A stretch of DNA of 64,000 nt from Ancrocorticia populi (GTDB taxonomy: Bacteria; Actinomycetota; Actinomycetes; Actinomycetales; Actinomycetaceae). This document shows, in pieces, positions 24,821 through 33,643 of the stretch. The stretch covers positions 806,001 through 870,000 of the forward strand of contig NZ_QETB01000001.1 in NCBI RefSeq assembly GCF_003123745.1. Reading direction: 5' to 3'. The stretch's first letter is position 1; each line of letters opens with the position of its first letter. Position numbers and translations under genes: made by a program. The notes below the pieces were generated by a model that saw only the letters and a list, made by a program, of their open reading frames with translations, was not told the DNA's origin and searched no databases.

Positions 24821-26373
24821 ATGGTGGCCGGTGGCTTACTCGTGACGTCCAGTACAACGCGATTGACCTCGGGCACCGAATTGGTGATGCGCGTGGAGAT
24901 CCGGGCCAGTACGTCGTATGGCATGCGCGTCCAATCGGCCGTCATGGCATCCTCGGAAGAGACGGGCCGCAGCACGATCGGGTGGCCGTAGGTGCGCCCA
25001 TCGCCCTGGACGCCAACGGAGTGAACATCGGCCAGCAGCACAACGGGGCACTGCCAGATTTCTAGGTCTAGTCCCGCTGCCGTTAGCTCCTCGCGCACGA
25101 TAAGGTCCGCGGCCTGGAGAATGTCCAAGCGCTCGCGCGTGACTTCGCCGATGATGCGGATCCCCAAGCCGGGCCCGGGGAAGGGCTGGCGTGCCACGAT
25201 CTTCTCGGGAACGCCCAGCTCACGCCCGATGGCGCGAACCTCGTCCTTAAACAGAGAGCGCAGCGGCTCGATAAGGGAAAACTCCATGTCTTCTGGAAGC
25301 CCGCCCACATTGTGATGGCTCTTGATGTTTGCAGCACCCTCGCCGCCGCCCGACTCCACCACGTCTGGGTAAAGCGTTCCCTGTACAAGGAACTTGACGT
25401 CCCCGCCTTCGCTTCCGAGCTTGGCAACGAGCGCCTTCTGTGCCGCCTCGAAACTGCGAATAAACTCGCGGCCGATGATCTTCCTCTTGGCCTCGGGTTC
25501 GCTCACCCCGGCCAGCGCCTCCAAGAAGCGCCCGGACTCATCGTGGGTTTCCATCCGGATGCCCATCCCTGCGGCGTAATCCTTTTCCACCTGCTCGCGC
25601 TCGCCAGCCCGAAGCAGCCCGTGATCGATGAAGAAGCAGGTGAGCTGATCCCCGATCGCCTTGTGTACTAACGCGGCAGCAACGGAGGAATCCACACCGC
25701 CGGACAGCGCGCAGATCACCTGAGCGTCGCCAACCCGCTCGCGGATCTTGGCCACTTCGGCATCGATAATCGATTCGCTGGTCCAGTTCGGCTCGATTCC
25801 AGCGGCGTCGTACAGGAAGTTCTCAAGTGCCTTCTGCCCGAAATCGGAGTGCTTGACCTCGGGATGCCACTGCAGCCCGTATAGTTTGCGTTCGCGGTTT
25901 TCGAATGCGGCCACGGGCGTGCCATTGGTAGAGGCAGTCACCGCGAATCCTTCGGGTGCGGCCTGCACGGCATCACCGTGGCTCATCCACACCACCTGAT
26001 CGGCGGGTGTTCCCGCGAATAGGCACGATTCCCCGGTCAGTTCAGCGTTGGTATGTCCGTACTCGCGGGTGCCGGTATGTCCCACCTTGCCGCCGAGCGC
26101 CGCCGCCATGGTCTGGAACCCATAGCAGATTCCTAGGACGGGAACGCCGGCATCAAACACGGCCGAATCGAAGGAGGGCGCTGCCTCGGCATACACGGAG
26201 GCCGGCCCGCCGGACAAGATGATGGCGGCTGGCTGCTTGGCCAGCATCGTCTCCGCGCTCATCGTATGAGGAACGATCTCCGAATAAACGCGGGCCTCAC
26301 GCACTCGCCGCGCGATCAGCTGCGCGTACTGGGCACCGAAATCAACAACAAGGACAACACCATTTGAGCTCAC
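24808..26373 (-). CDS. guaA: GMP synthase (glutamine-hydrolysing)
   Basis: This enzyme of about 521 residues converts XMP to GMP. The class I amidotransferase domain shows GICYGFQ (catalytic Cys) and LQWHPEVKH. The PP-loop ATPase shows [15 protein letters not shown], and the C-terminal dimerisation domain ends in [18 protein letters not shown]. Start is the GTG at 26373, where conserved sequence ([18 protein letters not shown]) begins; an ATG 18 codons upstream reads through the divergent promoter region. The 3' end is the target of the mobile element and remains complete. Confidence 0.96.
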   Translation of the reverse strand: MSSNGVVLVVDFGAQYAQLIARRVREARVYSEIVPHTMSAETMLAKQPAAIILSGGPASVYAEAAPSFDSAVFDAGVPVLGICYGFQTMAAALGGKVGHTGTREYGHTNAELTGESCLFAGTPADQVVWMSHGDAVQAAPEGFAVTASTNGTPVAAFENRERKLYGLQWHPEVKHSDFGQKALENFLYDAAGIEPNWTSESIIDAEVAKIRERVGDAQVICALSGGVDSSVAAALVHKAIGDQLTCFFIDHGLLRAGEREQVEKDYAAGMGIRMETHDESGRFLEALAGVSEPEAKRKIIGREFIRSFEAAQKALVAKLGSEGGDVKFLVQGTLYPDVVESGGGEGAANIKSHHNVGGLPEDMEFSLIEPLRSLFKDEVRAIGRELGVPEKIVARQPFPGPGLGIRIIGEVTRERLDILQAADLIVREELTAAGLDLEIWQCPVVLLADVHSVGVQGDGRTYGHPIVLRPVSSEDAMTADWTRMPYDVLARISTRITNSVPEVNRVVLDVTSKPPATIEWE

Positions 26374-26417
26374 CCCACGAGGATAGCCGATGCCGCGGGC
26401 CCGCGTAGAATATCTCC

Positions 26418-27314
26418 ATGCACGCACCGATCCGCGACGGCATCAACGCCCGCCCGATTCGCATCCATGCTGCGGGCAAAGCACTGGATCAGGTACAAGC
26501 GACGTTGCCCAAGCTCAGGCCCGAACTTCCCGCCGCGTTTTTTCGGGGAGATATTATCGCCGACGACGGATCCCCACTTACACCCGATTCTTCCGTCCGC
26601 GTGGGGCAAGTCGTTTGGGCCTTTGGAGGCGTCATGGACGAACCAGCCGAGCCGATCACGCTGCCCATCGTGGAAGAAAACGAACGGTGGTTGGTGGTGG
26701 ATAAGCCGCACGATATGGCAACAATGCCGCGCGGGAGCCACGTCGCCAGCACGCTCACGGTGGCCCTACGCAGGCAGCTCGAGAACAACGAGCTGGTGGC
26801 TGCCCACCGCTTAGATGCCGCGACGGCTGGCGTGGTGCTTGTGACTAAGGCCAGGCAGTGGAGAGGGCCCTATCAGACGCTGTTCGAGCGTGGCCTCGTG
26901 ACGAAGGAATACCTTGTGGTTGCCGACGTGTCCGCGCTGGGGTCACAGGCTCGCGAGCATCTAAGGGAGAGAATGACGGTTTCCCTACGCCTCGTCAAGC
27001 CCAAAGGTAGCCTCACTACGCACACAGTCCAGGGTGAACCGAATTCGGTGACGGAGATTTTATGCGAGCGTTTAGGCGCAGAGCTCGGAGCATTCCGAGT
27101 CTGGCCAACCACGGGAAAGACGCATCAGATCCGGGCCGTGTTCGCTCACCTTGGGATGCCTCTGGTGGGGGATGAGCTCTATCGTCGTCGTCCTAAAAAA
27201 ACTCCCCTCCAACTACTTGCTCATTCTCTCGAATTTGTGGACCCGATAACTGGGGAAAATGTGATGGCCCGGACGCAGCGGACGCTCGCGCTGTGGGAGC
27301 TTGCTCACGAGTGA
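26418..27314 (+). CDS. RluA-family pseudouridine synthase
   Basis: This 298-residue protein has the catalytic motif [17 protein letters not shown] (Asp) near residue 135, the [14 protein letters not shown] block before it and the [22 protein letters not shown] block near 235. It modifies uridines in rRNA or tRNA; the exact site is unknown. TAGAAT at 26406-26411 ends 6 bases before the ATG and no ribosome site is visible, so the mRNA may be leaderless. The gene is divergent from guaA, with 44 bases between starts. Confidence 0.88.
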   Translation: MHAPIRDGINARPIRIHAAGKALDQVQATLPKLRPELPAAFFRGDIIADDGSPLTPDSSVRVGQVVWAFGGVMDEPAEPITLPIVEENERWLVVDKPHDMATMPRGSHVASTLTVALRRQLENNELVAAHRLDAATAGVVLVTKARQWRGPYQTLFERGLVTKEYLVVADVSALGSQAREHLRERMTVSLRLVKPKGSLTTHTVQGEPNSVTEILCERLGAELGAFRVWPTTGKTHQIRAVFAHLGMPLVGDELYRRRPKKTPLQLLAHSLEFVDPITGENVMARTQRTLALWELAHE

Positions 27315-27426
27315 GTGTGATTCGCCAAAGTGCGGACCTAAGCCCCACAGATTATGAGAACATTTAGGAGGCGAGAAAGACCCGCTAGCAGATTGGTTCG
27401 GGATTCCGGACCGGAAGGATTGCACT

Positions 27427-29058
27427 GTGGCATACAGCGTCTATTTTACGGCTGCACAGGCGAACTCTGGCACGCAGCCAGTCGCAAAAGCTTATCTTGA
27501 ATTCCTGAAGACCCAATACGAGCGCGTCGCGGTTTTCCGCGGCTGGGCCAATGGTCCGATCGAACAGGACGAACAATTCTTGGAGCTCCTCGATATTGTG
27601 GGGCGGCGCGACGAGGCCGATCTGGCGTGGGGCACCACCCGCGAGTCCTACGTAACGGACGAGGATTCTGCGATGACCGAGCTGGTCAAGCGCTACACCG
27701 ATTACGCTGATGGATTCGATGCGGTCCTTATCTTGGGCGTCATGGACGGGGATCCCATCAATCCCGGTCAGGTGGCTCGCAACGGCCGCGCGATCGCGAA
27801 CCTTGCCACCTCGGTGATTCTGGTTGTGCCGGGAACGGGAAAGACTCCCGCACAGGTCATGACCGTTGGGTCTCTTTCGGCCGACGTGATCTCCGAAGAG
27901 CACGCCGAGCTGTCCGCCATCATCATCGGAAATGCCGAAGAGGGCGCGGAGGCCGCGGCCAAGGGCCTCGAGGTTCACGCGCCGGTTCTCATTCATTACG
28001 CAGGTACCGAGCCGGTTGTCAGGGACCGCGACGCGGAGGTTCTCAAGGCCGCGATGGAGCACGGCTCCGATGTGATCACGCCGCTGAATTTCCAAGCATC
28101 CTTGGTTTCCCGGGCGCGTTCCGATATCAAGCGAATCGTCATGCCCGAATCCGAGGACCCGCGGATTCTCAAGGCAACGGAAGAACTGCTGGCTCGTGGA
28201 GTTGCGCAGATTACCCTGCTGGGTGAGGAGGCCGAGGTTCGGGCGCACGCCGAGGAGCTGGGTGTGGACATCGCGGGTGCCGAAATCGTCTCGCTGAACG
28301 ATCCTGAGAAGTGCACGCGCTACGCAGAAGAGTTTGCGCGGCTGCGCGCCAAGAAGGGCGTCACGGTAGAGCAGGCTCGTGAAAAGATCAAGGACGTCTC
28401 CTACTTTGGCACCATGATGGTGCACATGGGGGATGCGGACGGCATGGTCTCCGGTGCCACCCACACGACGGCCCACACCATCGTTCCTTCCTTCCAGATC
28501 ATTAAGACGAAGCCGGGTGCGGCCCTCGTTTCCTCCTGCTTCCTCATGCTCATGGAGGACCGCGTATATGTGTACGGCGATTGTGCCGTGACAACCAACC
28601 CGTCTACCGAGGAGCTGGCGGGGATTGCACTGTCCTCGGCGGAGACAGCCGTTCAGTTTGGCGTGGAGCCGCGTGTTGCCATGCTGTCCTACTCCACCGG
28701 AACTTCCGGCAAGGGCCCTGATGTGGATTCGGTTGTGGAAGCCACGGCGATGGCTCGCGAGAAGGCACCTGAGCTGCTCCTTGAGGGACCAATCCAGTAT
28801 GACGCGGCAGTGGATGAGGCCGTGGCCAAGGTCAAGCTGCCAAATTCGCCTGTGGCCGGGAAGGCGACGGTATTCGTGTTCCCCAACCTGAACGCCGGCA
28901 ACATCGGCTACAAGGCGGTGCAACGCTCTGCGGGTGCCGTGGCCGTTGGTCCCGTGCTCCAGGGCCTCAACAAGCCGGTCAATGACCTTTCCCGCGGGGC
29001 ACTTGTCCAAGACATCGTGAACACCGTAGCCATCACAGCAATTCAGGCACAGGCCTAG
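27427..29058 (+). CDS. pta: Phosphate acetyltransferase
   Basis: This 543-residue protein starts at GTG. The C-terminal part (about 220-540) is the PTA domain: RIVMPESEDPRILKATEELL, GMVSGATHTTAHTIVPSFQIIK and FPNLNAGNIGYKAVQR. The N-terminal part resembles the BioD-like domain of long Pta proteins, but the P-loop position (ANSGTQPVAK) lacks the Lys of a working Walker A. The central DRTGG domain of about 700-residue Ptas seems to be missing. It makes acetyl phosphate from acetyl-CoA. AckA follows 14 bases later, giving the ATP-yielding acetate branch used with pyruvate formate-lyase. Confidence 0.93.
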   Translation: MAYSVYFTAAQANSGTQPVAKAYLEFLKTQYERVAVFRGWANGPIEQDEQFLELLDIVGRRDEADLAWGTTRESYVTDEDSAMTELVKRYTDYADGFDAVLILGVMDGDPINPGQVARNGRAIANLATSVILVVPGTGKTPAQVMTVGSLSADVISEEHAELSAIIIGNAEEGAEAAAKGLEVHAPVLIHYAGTEPVVRDRDAEVLKAAMEHGSDVITPLNFQASLVSRARSDIKRIVMPESEDPRILKATEELLARGVAQITLLGEEAEVRAHAEELGVDIAGAEIVSLNDPEKCTRYAEEFARLRAKKGVTVEQAREKIKDVSYFGTMMVHMGDADGMVSGATHTTAHTIVPSFQIIKTKPGAALVSSCFLMLMEDRVYVYGDCAVTTNPSTEELAGIALSSAETAVQFGVEPRVAMLSYSTGTSGKGPDVDSVVEATAMAREKAPELLLEGPIQYDAAVDEAVAKVKLPNSPVAGKATVFVFPNLNAGNIGYKAVQRSAGAVAVGPVLQGLNKPVNDLSRGALVQDIVNTVAITAIQAQA

Positions 29059-29072
29059 AAAAAGGAAATATC

Positions 29073-30248
29073 TTGTCAGTACTTGTTATCAACTCTGGTT
29101 CCTCGTCCATCAAGTATCAGCTCGTGGATCCGGAATCCGGCGCGGCAATTGCGTCCGGTCTGGTTGAGCGAATCGGCGAATCGTCCGGCCACATTGAGCA
29201 CACCTACGGTGAGGTCACCAAGGAACTGAACGATCCGGTTCCGGATCACGGCGTTGGCCTAGAGCGCGTGCTTGACCTCTTCGAGGAGGTTGGCCCTAGC
29301 CTGACGGACGGCAGCATTGCTGCCGTTGGTCACCGTGTAGTTCAGGGCGGAAAGTACTTCGATGGCCCGGCGCTGATCGACGATTCGGTAGAAGATCGCA
29401 TCGATAAGCTCAGTCCGCTTGGCCCGCTGCACAACCCGGCCCACCTTGCCGGCATCCGCGTGGCACGAAAGCTCCTGCCTAGCGTTCCTCACGTCGCGGT
29501 GTTTGATACCGCCTTCTTCCAGCAGTTGCCGGATGAGGCGGCCACCTACGCGCTGGATCGCGAGGTTGCCGAGAAGTATGAGATCCGCCGCTACGGCGCC
29601 CACGGCACCTCCCACCACTACGTGTCCGGACAGGCATCGAAGCTCCTGGGCCGCGATGATCTCAAGCAGATCGTGCTGCACCTCGGAAACGGTGCTTCGG
29701 CGTCCGCCGTTGTGAACGGCAGAGCCGTCGAGACCTCGATGGGCCTCACACCGCTTGAGGGCCTCGTCATGGGCGGGCGCACTGGCGATATTGATCCGGC
29801 CGTTGTGTTCCATCTGGCCCGCAATTCGGACCTGAGCATCGATGAGATTGATAACCTGTTCAACCGCCAGTCTGGCCTGAAGGGCCTTACCGGCCAGAAC
29901 GATATGCGCGAGGTGTGGAACCTAGCGGACGCGGGCGATGCCAACGCGCGCGAGGCCCTAGACGTTTACGAGCACCGTCTCGTCAAGTACATCGGCGCAT
30001 ACGCCGCCACCATGGGTGGCCTAGACGCCATCACCTTCACGGCGGGTGCCGGCGAAAATGATAGCCGCCTCCGCGCTGAGGTGGCGGAACGCCTAGCATA
30101 CTTTGGCGTAGAGATTAACGATGAGAAGAACTCCGTGCGCTCCAAGGAAGCACGCGATATTTCCACGCCGAACTCCGCTGTACGCATCCTCGTGATCCCA
30201 ACCAACGAGGAGCTGGCTATTGCGCGCCAGTCTATGACTCTCGTGTAG
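29073..30248 (+). CDS. ackA: Acetate kinase
   Basis: This 391-residue protein starts at TTG after AAAGGAAA. It has VLVINSGSSSIKYQL at the N-terminus, the GHRVVQGG block, HNPAHLAGI, FDTAFFQQLP, RRYGAHGTSHHYV and the end motif FTAGAGENDS. It forms acetate and ATP from acetyl phosphate. It is co-transcribed with pta and ends at a strong terminator. Confidence 0.97.
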   Translation: MSVLVINSGSSSIKYQLVDPESGAAIASGLVERIGESSGHIEHTYGEVTKELNDPVPDHGVGLERVLDLFEEVGPSLTDGSIAAVGHRVVQGGKYFDGPALIDDSVEDRIDKLSPLGPLHNPAHLAGIRVARKLLPSVPHVAVFDTAFFQQLPDEAATYALDREVAEKYEIRRYGAHGTSHHYVSGQASKLLGRDDLKQIVLHLGNGASASAVVNGRAVETSMGLTPLEGLVMGGRTGDIDPAVVFHLARNSDLSIDEIDNLFNRQSGLKGLTGQNDMREVWNLADAGDANAREALDVYEHRLVKYIGAYAATMGGLDAITFTAGAGENDSRLRAEVAERLAYFGVEINDEKNSVRSKEARDISTPNSAVRILVIPTNEELAIARQSMTLV

Positions 30249-30262
30249 CGAATCCTTGCGGA

Positions 30263-30298
30263 AAGGGGACCGGGCGGGAACGCTTGGTCCCCTTTTTT
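30263..30298 (+). terminator. Terminator of pta-ackA
   Basis: The stem AAGGGGACC / GGTCCCCTT on a 14-base loop continues into a T run, 14 bases after the ackA stop. Confidence 0.9.
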
Positions 30299-30415
30299 GT
30301 GCGTGCCGGTCGTGCTCCTGCTACCACTCGCCTCGTCACCAAACCCCACGCCAGATTCGTCACCGTTCAGCGTGAGAGTGCGGAGGTTTGTGGCTCTCAC
30401 GTTTAGGCTGGAGAT

Positions 30416-32185
30416 ATGAGTTTTGATAAGTCGCGGTCTAATCGTTCGAACAGTAAGGATCCCGCCTACGCCAACAAGGCCTCGCGCAGGCGCGAGGGAA
30501 CCGATGCGGAGCTTATCGAATCTCTGCATCGGCTCGACGGTCGAAACTACGGCTCCTACAAGTCCGTGATTGGCGATTGGGAGTACGGCCCGTTCAGCAT
30601 CGCGATCGATCGCGTGCAGGCCGATCCCTACGCCCCGCCCTCGAACTGCCGCGCCACGAGCACGCCGGAGTCCATGGGGATTCCGCCCGAGCTTCTTGCC
30701 ACCGTTGACGGCCGCGTGGCCGTGGCCGATTTCCTCAACCGCGCCTTTGATTCCAACATGGCTCGGTTCAGCCATCCCGGAACTGTGGCAATCACGCGCC
30801 CCGGTCAAGAAATCCTCGTGCGCTCCGCCGCCACCGTGACGGACGAGCAGATCGAAATCCGCTTCCAGGTCCAGCTCCCCGCCCGCGGGCGCACCATCAT
30901 GGGGCATACGGCCGCGGCAATCTTTGACCGAGACGTCCCGGATATCATCATGGAATCTCTGGACTTTACGCCTCCTGAGGCCGCGGAACACCTGGAACGG
31001 CTGCGTGCCCACGTGGCCACTTACGAGGATTATCAAGCCCTACAATCCGCCCTCCAAGAGCGCAGCCTCGTGGGGTTCGTGGCCGATGGCGCGGTTCTGC
31101 CCCGCCGTTCCGGCATCTCCGAGCTTCCGATGGGGGAGGCCGTTGCCTTCGAAACCCCGGAATCCCTGCGCGAAACGATCGATCTCCCTAACGCCGGCGC
31201 AGTCTCCGGAATGGCTCTCCGCCCCGGCATTACGGTGATTGTGGGTGGCGGCTACCACGGTAAGTCCACACTGCTCTCCGCGATCCAGCGGGGCGTGTAC
31301 GCCCACATCCCGGGAGATGGTCGCGAGCTAGTGGCCACTGCACGCACGGCGATGAAGGTACGAGCCGCGGATGGCCGTTCGGTCACCGGCGTTGACGTGT
31401 CACCGTTTATCGCCCACCTACCGCAGGGCGCGGATACCACAAGCTTTTCCACTGAGAACGCCTCGGGATCCACCTCGCAGGCCGCCTCGATCATGGAGGC
31501 GGCCGAACTGGGCTCCGAGCTTCTCCTTCTGGACGAAGACACCTCGGCCACCAACCTCCTCATCCGTGACTCTCGCATGCGCGAGCTGGTCCACGCGGAG
31601 AAGGAGCCCATCACCCCGCTGGTGGATCGCATCGGCGCGCTGGCGAAGGATCGAGGAATCTCCACGATCATGGTGATGGGCGGTTCGGGAGATTATCTGG
31701 ACGTTGCCGATCACGTGCTCATGCTCGATACCTACCGTTGCTTCGATGTGACGGAGCAAGCCGCGGCTGTTGTTGGCGCCCAGCCACGCGAGCGTATGGA
31801 CGAACCGGCCTTCCCAGAGACGTCCCCGCGCGTTATCAAGCCAATCCAACGCAAGGGTGACCGCCCCAAGACCAAGGTGTATGGCACGGAAACGATTCAG
31901 CTGGATAAGCAGCGGATCGACGTATCGGACCTCGAGCAGATTGTTGAAGTTGGCCAGAACGAGGCGATCGCGTGGGCACTTCGCGGGATGCTGGAACGTT
32001 TTGCGAACGACGACGACGCCTCCCTCGCAACGCTAGCTTCCAAGATCGGAAGCCGGTTAGAGAGTGAGGGACTTGACGAGCTGACGAAGTATGGCGCACG
32101 GCAGTGGCCGGCCCACGTTAGTATGCCGCGCCCAATCGATGTGGGCGCGGCACTCAACCGTTATCGGGGCTTGAATCTGGTCTAG
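30416..32185 (+). CDS. ABC-class P-loop ATPase (COG3044-like)
   Basis: This 589-residue soluble protein resembles the 'predicted ATPase of the ABC class' family. The central P-loop VIVGGGYHGKSTLLSAI lies near residue 283, a Walker B-like SELLLLDEDTSATNLL near 367 and a signature-like GSTSQAASIMEAAELG just before it. There is no membrane domain. The N-terminus is basic and low complexity. The cellular role is not established; a trypanosome homologue binds RNA (recollection). It ends 4 bases into the convergent glycohydrolase gene. Confidence 0.75.
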   Translation: MSFDKSRSNRSNSKDPAYANKASRRREGTDAELIESLHRLDGRNYGSYKSVIGDWEYGPFSIAIDRVQADPYAPPSNCRATSTPESMGIPPELLATVDGRVAVADFLNRAFDSNMARFSHPGTVAITRPGQEILVRSAATVTDEQIEIRFQVQLPARGRTIMGHTAAAIFDRDVPDIIMESLDFTPPEAAEHLERLRAHVATYEDYQALQSALQERSLVGFVADGAVLPRRSGISELPMGEAVAFETPESLRETIDLPNAGAVSGMALRPGITVIVGGGYHGKSTLLSAIQRGVYAHIPGDGRELVATARTAMKVRAADGRSVTGVDVSPFIAHLPQGADTTSFSTENASGSTSQAASIMEAAELGSELLLLDEDTSATNLLIRDSRMRELVHAEKEPITPLVDRIGALAKDRGISTIMVMGGSGDYLDVADHVLMLDTYRCFDVTEQAAAVVGAQPRERMDEPAFPETSPRVIKPIQRKGDRPKTKVYGTETIQLDKQRIDVSDLEQIVEVGQNEAIAWALRGMLERFANDDDASLATLASKIGSRLESEGLDELTKYGARQWPAHVSMPRPIDVGAALNRYRGLNLV

Positions 32186-33165
32186 TTCCCGCCGCGGATG
32201 ATCGTTAGGGCAAGATCGGCGTACTGATCGCCCGTTAGTCCCGGCCAGCCGTGCACTGCCTCGCTCCAGATGGTGGGCACGGAGCTTGCTCCCCATGCCG
32301 CACCCAGAAGACTGCCCGCAATGGCGGCGATCGTGTCTGTGTCCGCACCAAGACGGACCGCGTTTTCGATGCCCAGCTGGACGGCCTCAACTCCGGTGAG
32401 GCTTGCGACTGAATGTACCGCATTCCACGAGCACTGGAGAGCGCCCACGGTGAATCCGTTCTGGTGGGTGTTGAGACTGCCGGCCTCGGCATCATCGATG
32501 GCCTTAGTCCAGTAGTCGCGAGATTCGGGTCGCAGAAGATCAATGCCAGGGCGGATGGCGATCTCTCCTGTCACTACGGCATTGCGTATGGCTTCGGTCC
32601 AGAGGATGCAGGATTCATCCACGAGCTGATCGTCATGCGTGAGGCCTGCGACTGCCACGGCGGCCTGCGCGGTGGCAGTTGGTGAATCGAGGTAAGCCAG
32701 CCCCACGGGCGCAGTTCGCATGAGAGCGCCGTTACCGGCGGCACGGTCCGTCTGGGCGGAATAGGCCTTTGCTGACTTCTTGAGCTTGGCGGACGCCGTT
32801 CCCGCGTAGTCATCGAATCCGCCCAGAACCGCGCGGGTTTGGGTGCCAACATCGGTGGCTCCCTCGCGTAGCCACGTCATGAAGTTTTCTGCGATGACGT
32901 CTAGAGTGGAATCCTTGAGGAGCGATGCGCCGCCCGAAATCCCTTGAGCAATACAAGCGGCCATCTGGGTATCGTCAGACCATTCGCCGGGATCATAGGG
33001 CCCGAGGCCCCCGCCGATCATCTCGGGATGAGTTGGCGCCTTCGCGAACTCATAGGGGACACCCAGTGCGTCTCCGCAGGCCGAGGCAAGCAGCACCCCG
33101 CGGGCACGATCCTCAACGTCCGGAGTGATTACGATCGGTTGGCGTTCACTTGGCTGGGTAGACAT
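32182..33165 (-). CDS. ADP-ribosylglycohydrolase family protein
   Basis: This 327-residue protein has the DraG-family dinuclear metal motifs: GDALGVPYEF near residue 32, WSDDTQMA near 62 and GADTDTIAAIAGSLLGAAWG near 280. Members remove ADP-ribose from proteins, nucleic acids or small molecules. No ADP-ribosyltransferase is visible nearby, so the substrate is open. Confidence 0.88.
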   Translation of the reverse strand: MSTQPSERQPIVITPDVEDRARGVLLASACGDALGVPYEFAKAPTHPEMIGGGLGPYDPGEWSDDTQMAACIAQGISGGASLLKDSTLDVIAENFMTWLREGATDVGTQTRAVLGGFDDYAGTASAKLKKSAKAYSAQTDRAAGNGALMRTAPVGLAYLDSPTATAQAAVAVAGLTHDDQLVDESCILWTEAIRNAVVTGEIAIRPGIDLLRPESRDYWTKAIDDAEAGSLNTHQNGFTVGALQCSWNAVHSVASLTGVEAVQLGIENAVRLGADTDTIAAIAGSLLGAAWGASSVPTIWSEAVHGWPGLTGDQYADLALTIIRGGN

Positions 33166-33218
33166 ACGGGATCCTCTCTCGATATCCCACTAGTCTAGCG
33201 TGAGCGCGGTCACCCGAG

Positions 33219-33310
33219 CTATTCTCCGAGCACTTGCTGTTCGAGCCAGAAGACGATCGCGCCGGTAGCCGCACCTTGTGCCCAGCGGTCACGCGCTACC
33301 GCTTGTCCAT
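33219..33310 (-). pseudogene. 3'-terminal remnant of a second ROK regulator gene
   Basis: On the minus strand the segment encodes DRWAQGAATGAIVFWLEQ and a stop 6 codons later. This is nearly identical to the end of the intact ROK gene at 36521-37705 (DRWAQGAATGAIVSWLEK). DNA identity is high over about 55 bases (33239-33290) and decays beyond. No ROK coding sequence continues upstream; the RiPP cluster begins there instead. It looks like a scar of recombination or insertion. Confidence 0.75.
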
Positions 33311-33389
33311 ATTGGCTTTGCAGGATTGGGCGTAGATCTCCCGATTTCGCGCATCGGAAACGAGCACACAAGCGTCGCATACCACTAAA

Positions 33390-33403
33390 GGGACTATGGT
33401 CCC
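33390..33403. promoter_or_regulatory. DosR-like palindrome upstream of the RiPP precursor
   Basis: GGGACTATGGTCCC, perfect GGGAC/GTCCC arms. A possible -10 (TATAAG, 33425-33430) puts the box centre about 40 bases before the predicted transcription start, the usual activator position. The same 14-mer precedes pflB. Confidence 0.65.
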
Positions 33404-33461
33404 CATACTGGTTGTGAAACAGGTTATAAGACTGTATTGCGACACGAAGGGAGGTGTTGTC

Positions 33462-33578
33462 ATGTTGTTGATTCTGCTTCGTAAGCTGGGCTTTGGATCA
33501 GTCACCCCAATGGGGGGGATACGTGTCCCGCAAGATATATTCAACGTTAGGTCTTTCAGCGAGTTGTTTAGTGTCTGA
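33462..33578 (+). CDS. Putative RiPP precursor peptide (38 residues)
   Basis: A short gene with a strong ribosome site (GGGAGG, 8 bases from the ATG) lies directly before a radical SAM peptide-modifying enzyme. The peptide begins with a hydrophobic and basic segment (MLLILLRKLGFGSVTP), has a Gly-Gly at 18-19 and then a possible core IRVPQDIFNVRSFSELFSV. There is no Cys, Trp or Tyr. The tail contains three Phe-x-x triads (F27-N-V, F32-S-E, F36-S-V), the last ending at the C-terminus. I do not recognise a described family. Precursor identity is inferred from size, position and ribosome site. Confidence 0.7.
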   Translation: MLLILLRKLGFGSVTPMGGIRVPQDIFNVRSFSELFSV

Positions 33579-33622
33579 GCTAAGTGCGGGCTTCTCCAGA
33601 AATGATGCGCGCACTTAGCTCA
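33576..33622 (+). promoter_or_regulatory. Intergenic hairpin after the precursor gene
   Basis: A 13-bp perfect inverted repeat, TGAGCTAAGTGCG / CGCACTTAGCTCA, with a 21-base loop begins at the precursor stop codon and ends 21 bases before the radical SAM start. It lacks a T run, so it more likely stabilises the precursor mRNA end or partly attenuates downstream expression than stops transcription fully. Confidence 0.7.
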
Positions 33623-33643
33623 GAATGATTGGAGCTAGCGACA

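Noticed and set aside
27385-29010. 541-codon open frame on the minus strand opposite pta
   Set aside because: It lies fully antisense to a well-conserved pta gene, reads as His/Arg/Gly-rich nonsense and has no ribosome site; it is a shadow of high-GC codon use.
33396-33461. N-terminal extension of the RiPP precursor frame to an upstream ATG
   Set aside because: The extension overlaps the regulatory palindrome and the likely -10 box, and the strong GGGAGG site serves the inner ATG at 33462.
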